Source: Streptomyces diastatochromogenes (lineage in GTDB: Bacteria > Actinomycetota > Actinomycetes > Streptomycetales > Streptomycetaceae). From it: a stretch of 64,000 nt of DNA. Positions 8,335 through 17,264 of this stretch are shown one piece after another. Numbering within the stretch: the stretch's first letter is position 1; the number at the start of each line of letters is the position of its first letter. The notes beneath the pieces are model-generated. The model saw nothing but the letters and a program-made list of their open reading frames with translations, did not search any database and was not told where the DNA came from. The position numbers and the translations under genes were made by a program. The stretch lies in the NCBI RefSeq assembly GCF_002242805.1, contig NZ_MCGQ01000009.1, positions 186,001-250,000 on the forward strand. The letters are read 5' to 3'.

Positions 8335-9411
8335 ATGCCCCCCGTCTTCGCCCACGGCCGCCTCCGCCTCTACCTGCTCAAGCTGCTCGACGAGGCCCCG
8401 CGCCACGGCTACGAAGTGATCAGGCTCCTCGAAGAACGCTTCCAGGGCCTGTACGCGCCCTCGGCGGGCACGGTCTACCCCCGCCTGGCCAAGCTGGAGG
8501 CCGAGGGCCTGGTCACGCACACCACCGAGGGCGGCCGCAAGGTGTACGCCATCACGGACGCCGGCCGCGCCGAGCTGGCCGACCGCAGTGGCGAACTGGC
8601 CGACCTGGAGCTGGAGATCCGCGAGTCCGTCGCGGAACTCGCCGCCGAGATAAGGGCGGACGTGCGCGGTGCGGCGGGCGACCTGCGGCGCGAGATGCGC
8701 GCGGCCGCCTCCGAAGCTCGCCGGGGCACCAAGGCGGGCGGCGGCGAGGCGGGCCCCTTCGCGGAGTACGGCGACCTCACCGACAAGGAGGCCTGGCGGG
8801 CCGCCAAGGAGGAGATGCGCCGGGTCAAGCAGGAGTGGAAGGAACAGGCCCGCCGCGCCAAGGACGAGAGCCGCCGGGCCCGCGAGGAGGCCCAGCGGGC
8901 CCGCCACCAGGCCCAGGAGGCCCAGGCGCGGGCGCGGGCCCAGGCCCAGGAGGAGATGCAGCGCATCGCCCGCCACGTCCAGGATCGCGTGCAGGACCAC
9001 TTCACGCGCGGCGACTGGCCGACCGGCGTCCGGGAGGGTCTGACCGAACTGGCCAAGGAGTTCGGCGAGTTCGGGAAGGACTACGGGAAGGAGTTCGGCA
9101 AGGACTGGGGCTTCGGCCGCACCGCCGGGGAGCCGGGCCAGGGCGCGCGCAAGTCGGCCCCCGCGCCGGGACCGGACATCTCCGCCGCCCCGGAGGACTT
9201 CCCGGCCGAGTACGAGCCGTCCTGGGCCCACGAGGACGGCACCGGCGACCCCACCCGGGACCTGGACCGCCTTCTCGACCGCTTCCGCGACGACATCCGC
9301 GACGCGGCCCGCGACCACGGCGTCACCGCCGACCAGCTCCGCGACGCCCGCCACCACCTGTCGACGGCGGCGGCCCGCATCGGAGCGCTGCTGCGCGGCC
9401 CGAAGGTCTGA
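8335..9411 (+). CDS. PadR family transcriptional regulator with long coiled-coil extension
   Basis: 358 residues. The N-terminal 85 residues are a PadR winged helix (LYLLKLLDEAPRHGYEVIRL, then GTVYPRLAKLEAEGLV and GGRKVYAITDAG). Normal PadR proteins are 110-190 residues. Here a highly charged coiled coil (about residues 90-230, rich in EEARRA/QAQEEAQ heptads) and a further helical tail from about 280 are added. The gene follows DUF4097 by 1 bp. It probably represses its own operon through the CGATATATCG palindrome upstream. A strong hairpin at 9432-9469 ends the operon. The coiled coil suggests oligomerisation or a partner protein. Confidence 0.9.
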   Translation: MPPVFAHGRLRLYLLKLLDEAPRHGYEVIRLLEERFQGLYAPSAGTVYPRLAKLEAEGLVTHTTEGGRKVYAITDAGRAELADRSGELADLELEIRESVAELAAEIRADVRGAAGDLRREMRAAASEARRGTKAGGGEAGPFAEYGDLTDKEAWRAAKEEMRRVKQEWKEQARRAKDESRRAREEAQRARHQAQEAQARARAQAQEEMQRIARHVQDRVQDHFTRGDWPTGVREGLTELAKEFGEFGKDYGKEFGKDWGFGRTAGEPGQGARKSAPAPGPDISAAPEDFPAEYEPSWAHEDGTGDPTRDLDRLLDRFRDDIRDAARDHGVTADQLRDARHHLSTAAARIGALLRGPKV

Positions 9412-9431
9412 CCCACCGAGGACCGGCCACC

Positions 9432-9469
9432 CCGGCAGCGTGCCCCGGAGACCCGGGACACGCTGCCGG
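9432..9469 (+). terminator. Hairpin terminator after the PadR operon
   Basis: CCGGCAGCGTGCCCC pairs with GGGACACGCTGCCGG around a short loop, 20 bp after the padR stop. It sits between convergent genes and could act in both directions. Confidence 0.75.
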
Positions 9470-9480
9470 ACGGAGCAGCC

Positions 9481-10446
9481 TCAGCCGTTCGTCAGGACGA
9501 TCTTTCCGAACTGGTCGCCGGATTCCAGCCGTTCGAAGCCCTCACGGGCCCGGTCCAGGGGCAGCACCTCGTCGATGACGGGTCGTACGCCGGTCGCGGC
9601 GCAGAAGGAGAGCAGGTCCTCCAGCTCCTCCTTGGTGCCCATGGTGGAGCCGACGACCTTCAGCTCCAGGAAGAAGATCCGGGTCAGCTCGGCGTGCGAG
9701 GGACGGTCGCCGCTGGTGGCACCGGAGATGACGATCGTGCCGCCGGGCCGCAGGGACTTCACGGAGTGGGACCAGGTGGCGGCGCCGACGGTCTCGATGA
9801 CGGCGTCCACCCGCTGCGGCAGCCGGGCCCCCGGCTCCACCGCCTCGACCGCCCCCAGTTCCAAGGCCCGCTTCCGCTTCGCCTCGTCCCGGCTGGTGGC
9901 GAAGACCCGCAGGCCGGCCGCCTTGCCCAGCACGATCGCGGCCGTGGCGACACCGCCGCCCGCGCCCTGCACGAGGACCGAGTCGCCGGGTCGTACCCCG
10001 GCGTTGGTGAACAGCATCCGGTACGCCGTCAGCCAGGCCGTCGGCAGGCAGGCGGCTTCCGCGAAGGACAGCTCCTTCGGCTTGGGCAGAACGTTCCAGG
10101 TCGGCACGGCGACCTGCTCGGCGAAGGTGCCCTGGTAGCGCTCGGTGAGGATGGAGCGCGGCTCCTTGGGGCCGACGCCGTGGCCGGTCTGGCCGATGAC
10201 GGAGTGCAGGACGACCTCGTTGCCGTCCTCGTCGATCCCGGCGGCGTCGCAGCCGAGGATCATCGGCAGCCGGTCCTCCGGAAGCCCGACGCCCCGCAGG
10301 GACCAGAGGTCGTGATGGTTGAGGGAGGCGGCCCGCACAGTGATCGTGCTCCAGCCGGACCGGGCCTCGGGGGCGGGGCGCTCCCCCAACTCAAGGCCGG
10401 AGAGCGGCTGGTCGCGGTCGATTCGGGCGGCGTAGGCAGCGAACAT
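9481..10446 (-). CDS. Zinc-binding alcohol dehydrogenase/quinone oxidoreductase (MDR superfamily)
   Basis: 321 residues from the ATG at 10446. The N-terminal GroES-like fold includes VRAASLNHHDLWSLRGVGLP. The Rossmann domain has VLVQGAGGGVATAAIVLGKA (the GxGxxG-type nucleotide motif) and continues to FATSRDEAKRKRALELGA, where Arg residues after the strand suggest NADP(H). The cysteine cluster of structural-zinc ADHs is absent, so a quinone-oxidoreductase-like activity is more likely than a classical zinc alcohol dehydrogenase. No clear ribosome site precedes the ATG. It is transcribed away from the malic enzyme gene terminator region and probably stands alone. The substrate cannot be inferred. 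Confidence 0.88.
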   Translation of the reverse strand: MFAAYAARIDRDQPLSGLELGERPAPEARSGWSTITVRAASLNHHDLWSLRGVGLPEDRLPMILGCDAAGIDEDGNEVVLHSVIGQTGHGVGPKEPRSILTERYQGTFAEQVAVPTWNVLPKPKELSFAEAACLPTAWLTAYRMLFTNAGVRPGDSVLVQGAGGGVATAAIVLGKAAGLRVFATSRDEAKRKRALELGAVEAVEPGARLPQRVDAVIETVGAATWSHSVKSLRPGGTIVISGATSGDRPSHAELTRIFFLELKVVGSTMGTKEELEDLLSFCAATGVRPVIDEVLPLDRAREGFERLESGDQFGKIVLTNG

Positions 10447-10532
10447 GGCTCGACGATAAGTGTGCTGTGCAGCCGACGGAACTACACCGCGCTGTGACAC
10501 ATACCCTCTTGCGTGACGACGCGCCCACCCCA

Positions 10533-10606
10533 CCAGCCCGTCCGGCGCTTGAGGACGAGGCCGCAAGGCCGACCGGGGGTCTGGGGGCGCAGCCCCCAGG
10601 GCAGAG
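10533..10606. repeat. Dispersed Streptomyces intergenic palindromic repeat
   Basis: The block beginning CAGCCCGTCCGGCGCTTGAG and ending in the hairpin CTGGGGGCGCAGCCCCCAG is recognised as one of the repeated intergenic elements scattered through Streptomyces genomes. It lies in the 244-bp gap between the oxidoreductase and malic enzyme genes. It may behave as a REP-like RNA hairpin; no gene is seen in it. Confidence 0.65.
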
Positions 10607-10649
10607 GGCGCCCTGGTCAACACCCGATCGGGCGGGCCGGTGGGCAAAA

Positions 10650-10681
10650 GAATGGCCCCGCCCAAACGGACGGGGCCATTC
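10650..10681 (-). terminator. Terminator of the malic enzyme gene
   Basis: GAATGGCCCCG pairs perfectly with CGGGGCCATTC around a 10-nt loop, 9 bp beyond the malic enzyme stop at 10691. Confidence 0.8.
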
Positions 10682-10690
10682 AGCGCAACG

Positions 10691-11911
10691 TCACCGACGG
10701 GCAACGCCCTCGGCACGAGCAGCGGCGGCCACCGCCGCGGTCACCGCGGGAGCAACCCGCTCATCGAACGGCGACGGAATCACGTAGTCGGCGGCAAGAT
10801 CGTCCCCGACCACAGCGGCCAGCGCCTCCGCGGCGGCGATCTTCATGCCCTCGGTGATCCGAGTGGCCCGCACCTGCAGCGCGCCCGCGAAGATCCCGGG
10901 GAAGGCCAGCACGTTGTTGATCTGGTTCGGGAAGTCCGAGCGCCCGGTCGCGACGACCGCCGCGTACTTGTGCGCCACGTCGGGGTGCACCTCCGGGTTC
11001 GGGTTGGCCATCGCGAACACGAAGGCACCCTCCGCCATGGAGGCCACGGCCTCCTCCGGGACCGTACCGCCGGAGACGCCGATGAAGACGTCGGCGCCCG
11101 CGAGGGCGTCCTCCAGCGAACCGGTGATGCCGGCCTTGTTGGTGAAGCCCGCGAGCTCCCGCTTGACCGAGGTGAGGTCCTCCCGGTCCGCCGACACGAC
11201 GCCCTTGCGGTCCGCCACCGCCACGTCCCCGATGCCGGCCTCGACCAGCATCTTGGCGATGGCGACACCGGCCGCGCCGGCACCCGAGATGACGGCCCGC
11301 AGCTGCCCGATCTCGCGCCCGCTCAGCCGCGCCGCGTTCCGCAGCGCCGCGAGGGTCACGACGGCCGTGCCGTGCTGGTCGTCGTGGAAGACCGGGATGT
11401 CGAGCCGCTCCTGGAGCTGCTTCTCGATCTCGAAGCACCGGGGTGCCGAGATGTCCTCCAGGTTCACTCCGCCGAAGGAGGGAGCGAGCCGGACCACGGT
11501 CTCCACGATCTCGTCCACGCCCGTGCAGTCGAGCGCGATCGGCACCGCGTCGACGCCACCGAACTGCTTGAACAGGATCGCCTTGCCCTCCATCACGGGG
11601 AGGGAGGCCTGGGGACCGATGTCCCCGAGTCCGAGCACGGCCGTGCCGTCGGTCACGACAGCCACCACGGAGGACTTCCAGGTGTAGTCGTTGACCAGGT
11701 CAGGCTGCTCCGCGATCGCGGTGCACACGCGCGCGACGCCGGGCGTGTACGCGAGGGAAAGGTCGTCCTTGTCGCGGACCGGCACGGTGGCCTGCACGGC
11801 CATCTTGCCGCCACGGTGCAGCGCGAACGCCGGATCGAAGGAATCGAGGGGCTCGGCCCCTTCCTGATCCGTACTGCTGTCGCTGCGAGGATTGACGATC
11901 TCCGCTGCCAC
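10691..11911 (-). CDS. Malic enzyme (malate oxidoreductase, decarboxylating)
   Basis: 406 residues from a GTG at 11911 with AAGGGG upstream. It converts malate to pyruvate and CO2 with NAD(P)+. Short bacterial-type malic enzyme features are clear: the N-terminal LSLAYTPGVARVC with catalytic Tyr, the metal-binding run EDISAPRCFEIE, DIPVFHDDQHGTAVV, and a Rossmann motif VISGAGAAGVAIAKML. NAD versus NADP use is not certain from sequence. I recall that S. coelicolor has an NADP-dependent enzyme at the corresponding position. The gene is divergent from an amino acid ABC transporter across a 572-bp gap and has its own terminator. Role: pyruvate/NADPH supply for lipid and antibiotic precursors. Confidence 0.93.
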   Translation of the reverse strand: MAAEIVNPRSDSSTDQEGAEPLDSFDPAFALHRGGKMAVQATVPVRDKDDLSLAYTPGVARVCTAIAEQPDLVNDYTWKSSVVAVVTDGTAVLGLGDIGPQASLPVMEGKAILFKQFGGVDAVPIALDCTGVDEIVETVVRLAPSFGGVNLEDISAPRCFEIEKQLQERLDIPVFHDDQHGTAVVTLAALRNAARLSGREIGQLRAVISGAGAAGVAIAKMLVEAGIGDVAVADRKGVVSADREDLTSVKRELAGFTNKAGITGSLEDALAGADVFIGVSGGTVPEEAVASMAEGAFVFAMANPNPEVHPDVAHKYAAVVATGRSDFPNQINNVLAFPGIFAGALQVRATRITEGMKIAAAEALAAVVGDDLAADYVIPSPFDERVAPAVTAAVAAAARAEGVARR

Positions 11912-12483
11912 TTTGTTTTACCCCTTAGGTATGCATGGTTTGAGGGTCGACCACTCCTGGTGAGGGGTGGGCGGGCACCGCGTAAGGCCCGATTGCTGAT
12001 ACGTACGAGCACAGACGCGACGGGCGCGCCGCACACGCGCCCTGAGCCCCGGATGAGGGGTGTAAAGAACCTTCTTACCGGACGGACGGCGCTCACGACG
12101 AGTCCATTAGGTGCAAGGTCACATCTCCGGACCAGAACGCCACACGTGCATGACACGCGGCTGACACGAGCACGACACGGATGTGACTCGGGGGTAACCC
12201 GGACCTGGCCGGACACCGCGCAACGATGGACCACATCGTGAGATGGCCCGAAGATTTTCCGGCCGGAGTGATGGATTTCCGCAGATCTGCGGCCCTGAAG
12301 TCCCGTCCTGACGGGACCTGACACGGTTCGGGGGTCACCCGTTATGCGATTTTGACATAGTCACGCCCCTGAATGGCGTAGTCCGAATGGCAAGATGCCG
12401 TAAACCCACGAGGTCGCGACACCCGATGGTGTGTGTTTCCGTCGACCCATCGGCACCTCTTCCCATCCGCCGGAGGAACCACG
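11912..12483. other. 572-bp divergent intergenic region with two palindromes
   Basis: No credible gene is seen. It holds CCGCAGATCTGCGG (12279-12292), a perfect 14-bp palindrome. It also holds a hairpin GTCCCGT-CCTG-ACGGGAC (12300-12317) and TTGACA at 12352, a -35-like hexamer facing the ABC transporter with no convincing -10. These probably mark control regions for the malic enzyme and the transporter. Confidence 0.5.
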
Positions 12484-13443
12484 ATGACCGCAAGCTCCAC
12501 CCGTCGTACGACCGCCGCGTACTCCCGGCTCACCGCGGTCGGTGCGATCGCGGTCGCAGGCGCCCTGCTGCTCACGGGCTGCGGTGACCAGACCAAGGGC
12601 AAGGACAACGGCTCCGGCAGCGCGTCCACCAGCAACGCCCCGCTGGCCGACAAGCTCCCCAAGGAGATCCGCGACAAGGGTGAGATCAAGGTCGGTTCGG
12701 ACATCGCCTACGCCCCGGTGGAGTTCAAGGACTCCTCCGGCAACGTCGTCGGCCTCGACCCCGACCTCGCGGCGGCCATGGGCAAGCAGCTCGGCGTGAA
12801 GCTCACGTTCGAGAACGGCACCTTCGACGCCCTGCTCACCGGCCTGCGCTCCGGCCGCTACGACATCGCGATGTCGGCCATGACGGACAACAAGAACCGT
12901 CAGGAGGGTGTCGACCCGGACACCGGCAAGAAGGTCGGCGAGGGCGTCGACTTCGTCGACTACCTGACCGCCGGTGTCTCGATCTACACGCGCAAGGGCG
13001 ACACCAAGGGCATCACGTCCTGGGCGGACCTGTGCGGCAAGAAGATCGCCGTCGAGCGCGGCACCGTCTCGGAGGACCTGGCCAAGCAGGAGGCCAAGAA
13101 GTGTCCGAGCGGCAAGAAGCTCACCATCGAGGCGTTCGACGACGACCAGCAGTCCCAGACCCGCCTGCGCTCGGGCGGCGTGGACGCGGCCTCCTCCGAC
13201 TTCCCGGTCGCCGCGTACGCGGTGAAGACCTCGGGCGGCGGCAAGGACTTCGAGATCGTCGGCGACCAGGTCGAGGCAGCCCCGTACGGCATCGCCGTCG
13301 CCAAGAGCGACACCCAGCTGCGGGACGCGCTCCAGGCCGCGCTGAACGCGGTCATCAAGAGCGGCGAGTACGAGAAGATCCTCGAGAAGTGGGGCGCCCA
13401 GGACGGCGCCGTCAAGGAGTCCGCGATCAACGGCGGCAAGTGA
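12484..13443 (+). CDS. Amino acid ABC transporter substrate-binding lipoprotein
   Basis: 319 residues from the ATG at 12484 after GGAGGAACC. The N-terminus has Arg residues, a hydrophobic core and a lipobox LLTGC, so the mature protein is lipid-anchored at the outer face of the membrane. The family-3 solute-binding fold is seen in IKVGSDIAYAPVEFKDSSG, DPDLAAAMGKQLGVKLTFE and TFDALLTGLRSGRYDIAMSA. This family binds glutamate, glutamine or other polar amino acids. The permease and ATPase genes follow in the same operon with 37-bp spacing. Substrate specificity is not decidable from sequence alone. Confidence 0.92.
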   Translation: MTASSTRRTTAAYSRLTAVGAIAVAGALLLTGCGDQTKGKDNGSGSASTSNAPLADKLPKEIRDKGEIKVGSDIAYAPVEFKDSSGNVVGLDPDLAAAMGKQLGVKLTFENGTFDALLTGLRSGRYDIAMSAMTDNKNRQEGVDPDTGKKVGEGVDFVDYLTAGVSIYTRKGDTKGITSWADLCGKKIAVERGTVSEDLAKQEAKKCPSGKKLTIEAFDDDQQSQTRLRSGGVDAASSDFPVAAYAVKTSGGGKDFEIVGDQVEAAPYGIAVAKSDTQLRDALQAALNAVIKSGEYEKILEKWGAQDGAVKESAINGGK

Positions 13444-13480
13444 CCCGCGGCACCCGAGCGGCCACTGAGAGGCAACACCC

Positions 13481-14416
13481 GTGACTGACATCGAGAAGAC
13501 GGCGGACCCGGCGGACACGCCCCCGGCCGGCGCGGAGGCCATCAAGGCCATCCCGGTCCGGCACTACGGGCGGTACGTCACCGCCGTCATCGCGATCGCG
13601 CTCCTCGTCGCGATCATCTACGCGTTCGGCCAGGGCAAGATCAACTGGCACGCGGTTCCGGACTACTTCTTCGACGACCGGATCCTGACCGGTGTCTACA
13701 AGACCCTCCTGCTGACGGTCCTGTCGATGCTGATCGGCATCCTCGGCGGCATCGGCCTCGCCGTGATGCGCCTGTCGAAGAACCCGGTGACCTCGTCGAT
13801 CGCGTGGTTCTACATCTGGTTCTTCCGCGGCACCCCGGTCCTGGTCCAGCTGTTCCTGTGGTTCAACCTGGGCCTGGTCTTCGAGTACATCAACCTCGGT
13901 CCGATCTACAAGAACTACTGGTCGGACTTCATGACGCCGCTGCTGACGGCGCTGCTCGGACTCGGCCTGAACGAGGCCGCGTACATGGCCGAGATCTGCC
14001 GCGCCGGTCTGCTCGCGGTGGACGAGGGCCAGACCGAGGCGGCCCACGCGCTGGGCATGAGCCACGGCAAGACGCTGCGCCGGATCGTCATCCCGCAGGC
14101 GATGCGGGTGATCGTGCCGCCGACCGGCAACGAAGTCATCAACATGCTGAAGACGACCTCGCTCGTGGCGGCCGTCCAGTATCCGGAGCTGTTCCGTTAC
14201 GCCCAGGACATCGGCCAGAACTCCGGCGCCCCGGTGGAGATGTACTTCCTGGCCGCGGCCTGGTACCTGATCATGACGTCGATCCTCAGCGTCGGTCAGT
14301 ACTACATCGAGCGGTACTACGCCCGCGGTTCCAGCCGCAGCCTGCCGCCCACCCCGTGGCAGAAGGTCAGGGCGCACCTGACGACCTTCTCGAGCAGGAA
14401 GGTCACGGCAGCATGA
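13481..14416 (+). CDS. Polar amino acid ABC transporter permease
   Basis: 311 residues from a GTG at 13481. It is a membrane protein with about five helices, starting after a 35-residue cytosolic tail. The His/Glu/Gln family permease pattern includes [15 protein letters not shown] and [20 protein letters not shown]. The EAA loop [20 protein letters not shown] contacts the ATPase. One permease gene only, so the complex probably contains a homodimer. The stop overlaps the ATPase start by 4 bp (ATGA), implying fixed stoichiometry. Confidence 0.92.
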   Translation: MTDIEKTADPADTPPAGAEAIKAIPVRHYGRYVTAVIAIALLVAIIYAFGQGKINWHAVPDYFFDDRILTGVYKTLLLTVLSMLIGILGGIGLAVMRLSKNPVTSSIAWFYIWFFRGTPVLVQLFLWFNLGLVFEYINLGPIYKNYWSDFMTPLLTALLGLGLNEAAYMAEICRAGLLAVDEGQTEAAHALGMSHGKTLRRIVIPQAMRVIVPPTGNEVINMLKTTSLVAAVQYPELFRYAQDIGQNSGAPVEMYFLAAAWYLIMTSILSVGQYYIERYYARGSSRSLPPTPWQKVRAHLTTFSSRKVTAA

Positions 14417-15219
14417 CCGACAAGCTGAGCAAGACGGACTCCGCCCCGCAGCACTCGTCCGTCCCGATGGTCAAGTCCGAGGGCGTGCACAAGTCCTTCG
14501 GTCCCGTCGAGGTCCTCAAGGGCATCGACCTGGAGGTGAAGCCGGGCGAGGTGTTCTGCCTCATCGGCCCCTCCGGCTCCGGCAAGTCGACCTTCCTGCG
14601 GTGCATCAACCACCTCGAGAAGGTCAACGCGGGCCGTCTGTACGTGGACGGCGAGCTGGTCGGCTACCGCCAGAAGGGCGACAAGCTGTACGAGCTGAAG
14701 GACAGCGAGGTCGCGCTCAAGCGCCGGGACATCGGCATGGTCTTCCAGCGCTTCAACCTGTTCCCGCACATGACGGCCGTGGAGAACGTCATCGAGGCGC
14801 CGGTCCAGGTCAAGGGCGCCGGCAAGGCCCAGGCCAGGGAGCGCGCCATGCAGCTCCTGGAGCGCGTGGGCCTGGCCGACAAGGCCGGGAACTACCCCTC
14901 GCAGCTCTCCGGCGGCCAGCAGCAGCGCGTCGCCATCGCCCGGGCCCTCGCCATGGACCCGAAGCTGATGCTGTTCGACGAGCCGACCTCGGCCCTCGAC
15001 CCGGAGCTGGTCGGTGACGTCCTGGACGTCATGCGCGACCTCGCCGAGTCGGGCATGACGATGGTCGTCGTCACCCACGAGATGGGCTTCGCCCGCGAGG
15101 TGGGCGACAGCCTGGTGTTCATGGACGGCGGCGTGGTGGTCGAATCCGGCCATCCCCGTGACGTCCTGACGAACCCTCAGCACGAGCGGACGCAGTCGTT
15201 CCTGTCCAAGGTGCTCTGA
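14413..15219 (+). CDS. Amino acid ABC transporter ATP-binding protein
   Basis: 268 residues. Walker [11 protein letters not shown]-loop [12 protein letters not shown], signature [15 protein letters not shown], Walker [15 protein letters not shown] and switch His in [10 protein letters not shown] are all intact. It energises uptake by the permease encoded just upstream. An insertion after Walker A ([17 protein letters not shown]) is common in actinobacterial GlnQ-like ATPases. A perfect hairpin terminator follows 11 bp after the stop. Confidence 0.95.
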   Translation: MTDKLSKTDSAPQHSSVPMVKSEGVHKSFGPVEVLKGIDLEVKPGEVFCLIGPSGSGKSTFLRCINHLEKVNAGRLYVDGELVGYRQKGDKLYELKDSEVALKRRDIGMVFQRFNLFPHMTAVENVIEAPVQVKGAGKAQARERAMQLLERVGLADKAGNYPSQLSGGQQQRVAIARALAMDPKLMLFDEPTSALDPELVGDVLDVMRDLAESGMTMVVVTHEMGFAREVGDSLVFMDGGVVVESGHPRDVLTNPQHERTQSFLSKVL

Positions 15220-15230
15220 CACACCACTGC

Positions 15231-15267
15231 GAGAAGGGCGGTACGGGCTCCCCGTACCGCCCTTCTC
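15231..15267. terminator. Bidirectional terminator after the ABC transporter operon
   Basis: A perfect 17-bp stem, GAGAAGGGCGGTACGGG with its complement, around a CTC loop. It lies between the converging transporter operon and methyltransferase gene and ends with TTCTCC. Confidence 0.9.
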
Positions 15268-15292
15268 CATGAGTGCGCCTGCTGGAGTGCGC

Positions 15293-16051
15293 CTACTTGA
15301 CCGCGAGGAGCAACGTGTCCGACGGCGAGCACCACACCGGCCGGGCCTCGGCGAAGCCCTTCTCGCGCAGCACGCGCGCGTGCCACGCCGCGGACGGCAT
15401 GTCCCCGTCGGCATGCTCGCCGTAGATCTCGAAGCGGCGGGCGGTGGGCTCGGCGAGGACCGGGTCCTGCGCGGCCACCTGCCACCACTCGGCCCAGTCC
15501 AGGGCGCCGCCCTGCTTGGCCTGATCCATGCGGGCGTGCCGCTGGGCACGCTCCGCCGCGTTGATCCGGGGCGTGCTCTCGTCGATCATGTGGTCCGCGT
15601 TCATGAAGACGCCGCCGTCGCGGACCAGCCCCGCGACCTGACCGTAGAGGGCCGCGAGGGGTTCGCTGTGCAGCCAGTGCAGGGCCGTGGCGGTCAGGAC
15701 CGCGTCGTAGGAGTCGTACGGCAGTGCCGTCGGCCAGTCGGGGTCCTTGAGGTCGGCGGTGACGAAGGAGACGCGGTCGTCGCCCTCGAAGGTGCCCCGC
15801 GCGATGGCGAGCAGGGCCGGGTCGAGGTCGACCCCGGTGCTGGTGGCCTCGGGGAACCGCGCCAGCAGCCGGGCGGTGATGCTCCCGGTGCCGCAGGCGA
15901 GGTCGAGCACGCGCGGGGCGTTGCCGACGAGCGCCTCGACCATGTCGAGCATGATCCGGAACCGCTCCTCGCGGTCCGGCATGTACCACTCCTGCTGCCG
16001 GTCCCAGCTCTCCTGCCAGGCGGCCCAGTCGGTTCCGGTACTGGTGGTCAT
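15293..16051 (-). CDS. SAM-dependent class I methyltransferase
   Basis: 252 residues. The SAM-binding motif I is VLDLACGTGSITARLL (about residues 47-62). Motif II acid is in TGVDLDPALL, and VSFVTADLKDPDW supplies the adenine-contacting Asp. The YDAVLTATALHWL segment is typical of Methyltransf_25-type enzymes. No membrane segment. The substrate is unknown; there is no biosynthetic cluster next to it, so a housekeeping or detoxification role is as likely as small-molecule modification. It converges on the ABC transporter and is divergent from the CGNR-type gene, 100 bp away. Confidence 0.88.
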   Translation of the reverse strand: MTTSTGTDWAAWQESWDRQQEWYMPDREERFRIMLDMVEALVGNAPRVLDLACGTGSITARLLARFPEATSTGVDLDPALLAIARGTFEGDDRVSFVTADLKDPDWPTALPYDSYDAVLTATALHWLHSEPLAALYGQVAGLVRDGGVFMNADHMIDESTPRINAAERAQRHARMDQAKQGGALDWAEWWQVAAQDPVLAEPTARRFEIYGEHADGDMPSAAWHARVLREKGFAEARPVWCSPSDTLLLAVK

Positions 16052-16151
16052 GGATGCCCCGTCCCCTCATGCATGCGTAATACCCTGGAAGCACGACCGG
16101 CTGTTACCCGACCGCAGACATGACCATAGAGCGCCTCCGTAAGGACTACAA

Positions 16152-16781
16152 GTGGAACTGGCCTATTACTCGGATTACGCCGTACGCCTCGTCAACAGCG
16201 AGGAACCGGTCCGGGGCAAGGACTCGCTGACCTCGGTCGAGGCCATCCGCGACCTCTTCGGCGGGAACTCGTCGGCGGCCCGCCGTGCCACCGACGCCGA
16301 CGTCACGCGCTTCCGCTCGGTACGGGGCAGGCTGCGCGCGGTGTTCGAGGCGGCGGACCAGGGCGACGAGACCCTGGCCGTGGACCTGCTGAACTCACTC
16401 CTCCTGGAGTTCCCGGTCAGCCCCCAGATCTCCGGGCACGACCACCGGGACGAGGACGGCCGCCCGCTGTGGCACATGCACCTGGCCGACCACCCGTCCA
16501 ACGCCACCGCGGGCTACGCGGCGATCGCGGCGATGGGCCTGGCCTTCCACCTCACGGAGTACGGCGTCGACCGCCTCGGCCTGTGCGAGGCCGCCCCCTG
16601 CCGCAACGCCTACCTCGACACGTCCACGAACCGCTCCCGGCGCTACTGCTCGGACCGCTGCGCCACCCGCGCCAACGTGGCCGCCTACCGGGCCCGCAAG
16701 CGCCTGGAGGCCGACCGGTCGGGCAGCAGCGGCCTGGCGGCCGAGAACACCCAGCGGGCGAGCGCCAGCGGCGATCGCTGA
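16152..16781 (+). CDS. CGNR-type zinc finger regulator (ABATE domain protein)
   Basis: 209 residues from a GTG at 16152. The N-terminal ABATE-like domain begins with YYSDYAVRLVNSEEP. The C-terminal zinc finger has Cys pairs in LCEAAPCRNAYLDTSTNRSR and RRYCSDRCATRANVAAYRAR; the name-giving CGNR tetrad reads CATR here. Such proteins are presumed DNA- or RNA-binding regulators. The last 97 bp overlap the 3' end of sodX on the opposite strand, and both frames look real. A basic tail after the finger (RARKRLEADRSG) supports nucleic acid binding. Confidence 0.88.
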   Translation: MELAYYSDYAVRLVNSEEPVRGKDSLTSVEAIRDLFGGNSSAARRATDADVTRFRSVRGRLRAVFEAADQGDETLAVDLLNSLLLEFPVSPQISGHDHRDEDGRPLWHMHLADHPSNATAGYAAIAAMGLAFHLTEYGVDRLGLCEAAPCRNAYLDTSTNRSRRYCSDRCATRANVAAYRARKRLEADRSGSSGLAAENTQRASASGDR

Positions 16782-17149
16782 CCGCTCTTGCGCGGCCGGT
16801 ACCGGAACCACGCCTTCCCCAGAATCAGCTCCTCGGGCACGACCCCGTAATCCGTGCTGTCTCCACCCGCGTACGGATTGTCCCCGAGCACCCACCAGCC
16901 GCCCTCGCGCCGCTCCACGGCACGCTTGACGACCAGCAGGTCCTGCTGGAAGGGGTGACGCAGGACCACGACGTCCCCCGGCCTGATCCCGGCCCCGTAC
17001 TGCAGCAGCAGCCGGTCCCCGTGACGCAGTGTGGGGACCATGGACGGGCCCGTCACCTCGGCCACCCCGAAGGGCGCCCCGGCCCTCCCCCGCTCGGTCT
17101 CCTGCGACAGCTCCGGCATCCCCGGCACCTCCCCGGTCCGTTCCTCCAC
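16685..17149 (-). CDS. sodX: Nickel superoxide dismutase maturation protease
   Basis: 154 residues, S26/signal-peptidase-like. The catalytic Ser is in GPSMVPTLRHGDRLLL and the general-base Lys in LLVVKRAVERR. GDNPYAGGDSTDYG matches the conserved GDN box. SodX removes the propeptide of SodN so that the mature N-terminal His can bind nickel. It is divergently arranged with sodN, 115 bp apart, the usual organisation in Streptomyces. No clear membrane anchor is seen, unlike secretory signal peptidases, which fits a cytoplasmic substrate. An internal Met at PELSQE could be the true start. Confidence 0.93.
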   Translation of the reverse strand: MEERTGEVPGMPELSQETERGRAGAPFGVAEVTGPSMVPTLRHGDRLLLQYGAGIRPGDVVVLRHPFQQDLLVVKRAVERREGGWWVLGDNPYAGGDSTDYGVVPEELILGKAWFRYRPRKSGQRSPLALARWVFSAARPLLPDRSASRRLRAR

Positions 17150-17264
17150 CAGTCCCAGTCTGACCCTGGACTTTTGTCCTAAGCCCTAGGGGGCCCTCAC
17201 GAAAACCCGTCCCTCAGGGAGTAATGTCGCACCTGAGAAGACGATCACGAGGAAGGAATGCTCC

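Noticed and set aside
12352..12385. Standard -35/-10 promoter for the amino acid transporter
   Set aside because: TTGACA is present but no -10 hexamer lies at 16-19 bp, so I do not call a promoter.
17150..17264. Nickel-regulator (Nur) box between sodX and sodN
   Set aside because: The CCTAAGCCCTAGG segment looks palindromic, but Nur is known to act on sodF rather than sodN directly, and the match is not convincing.
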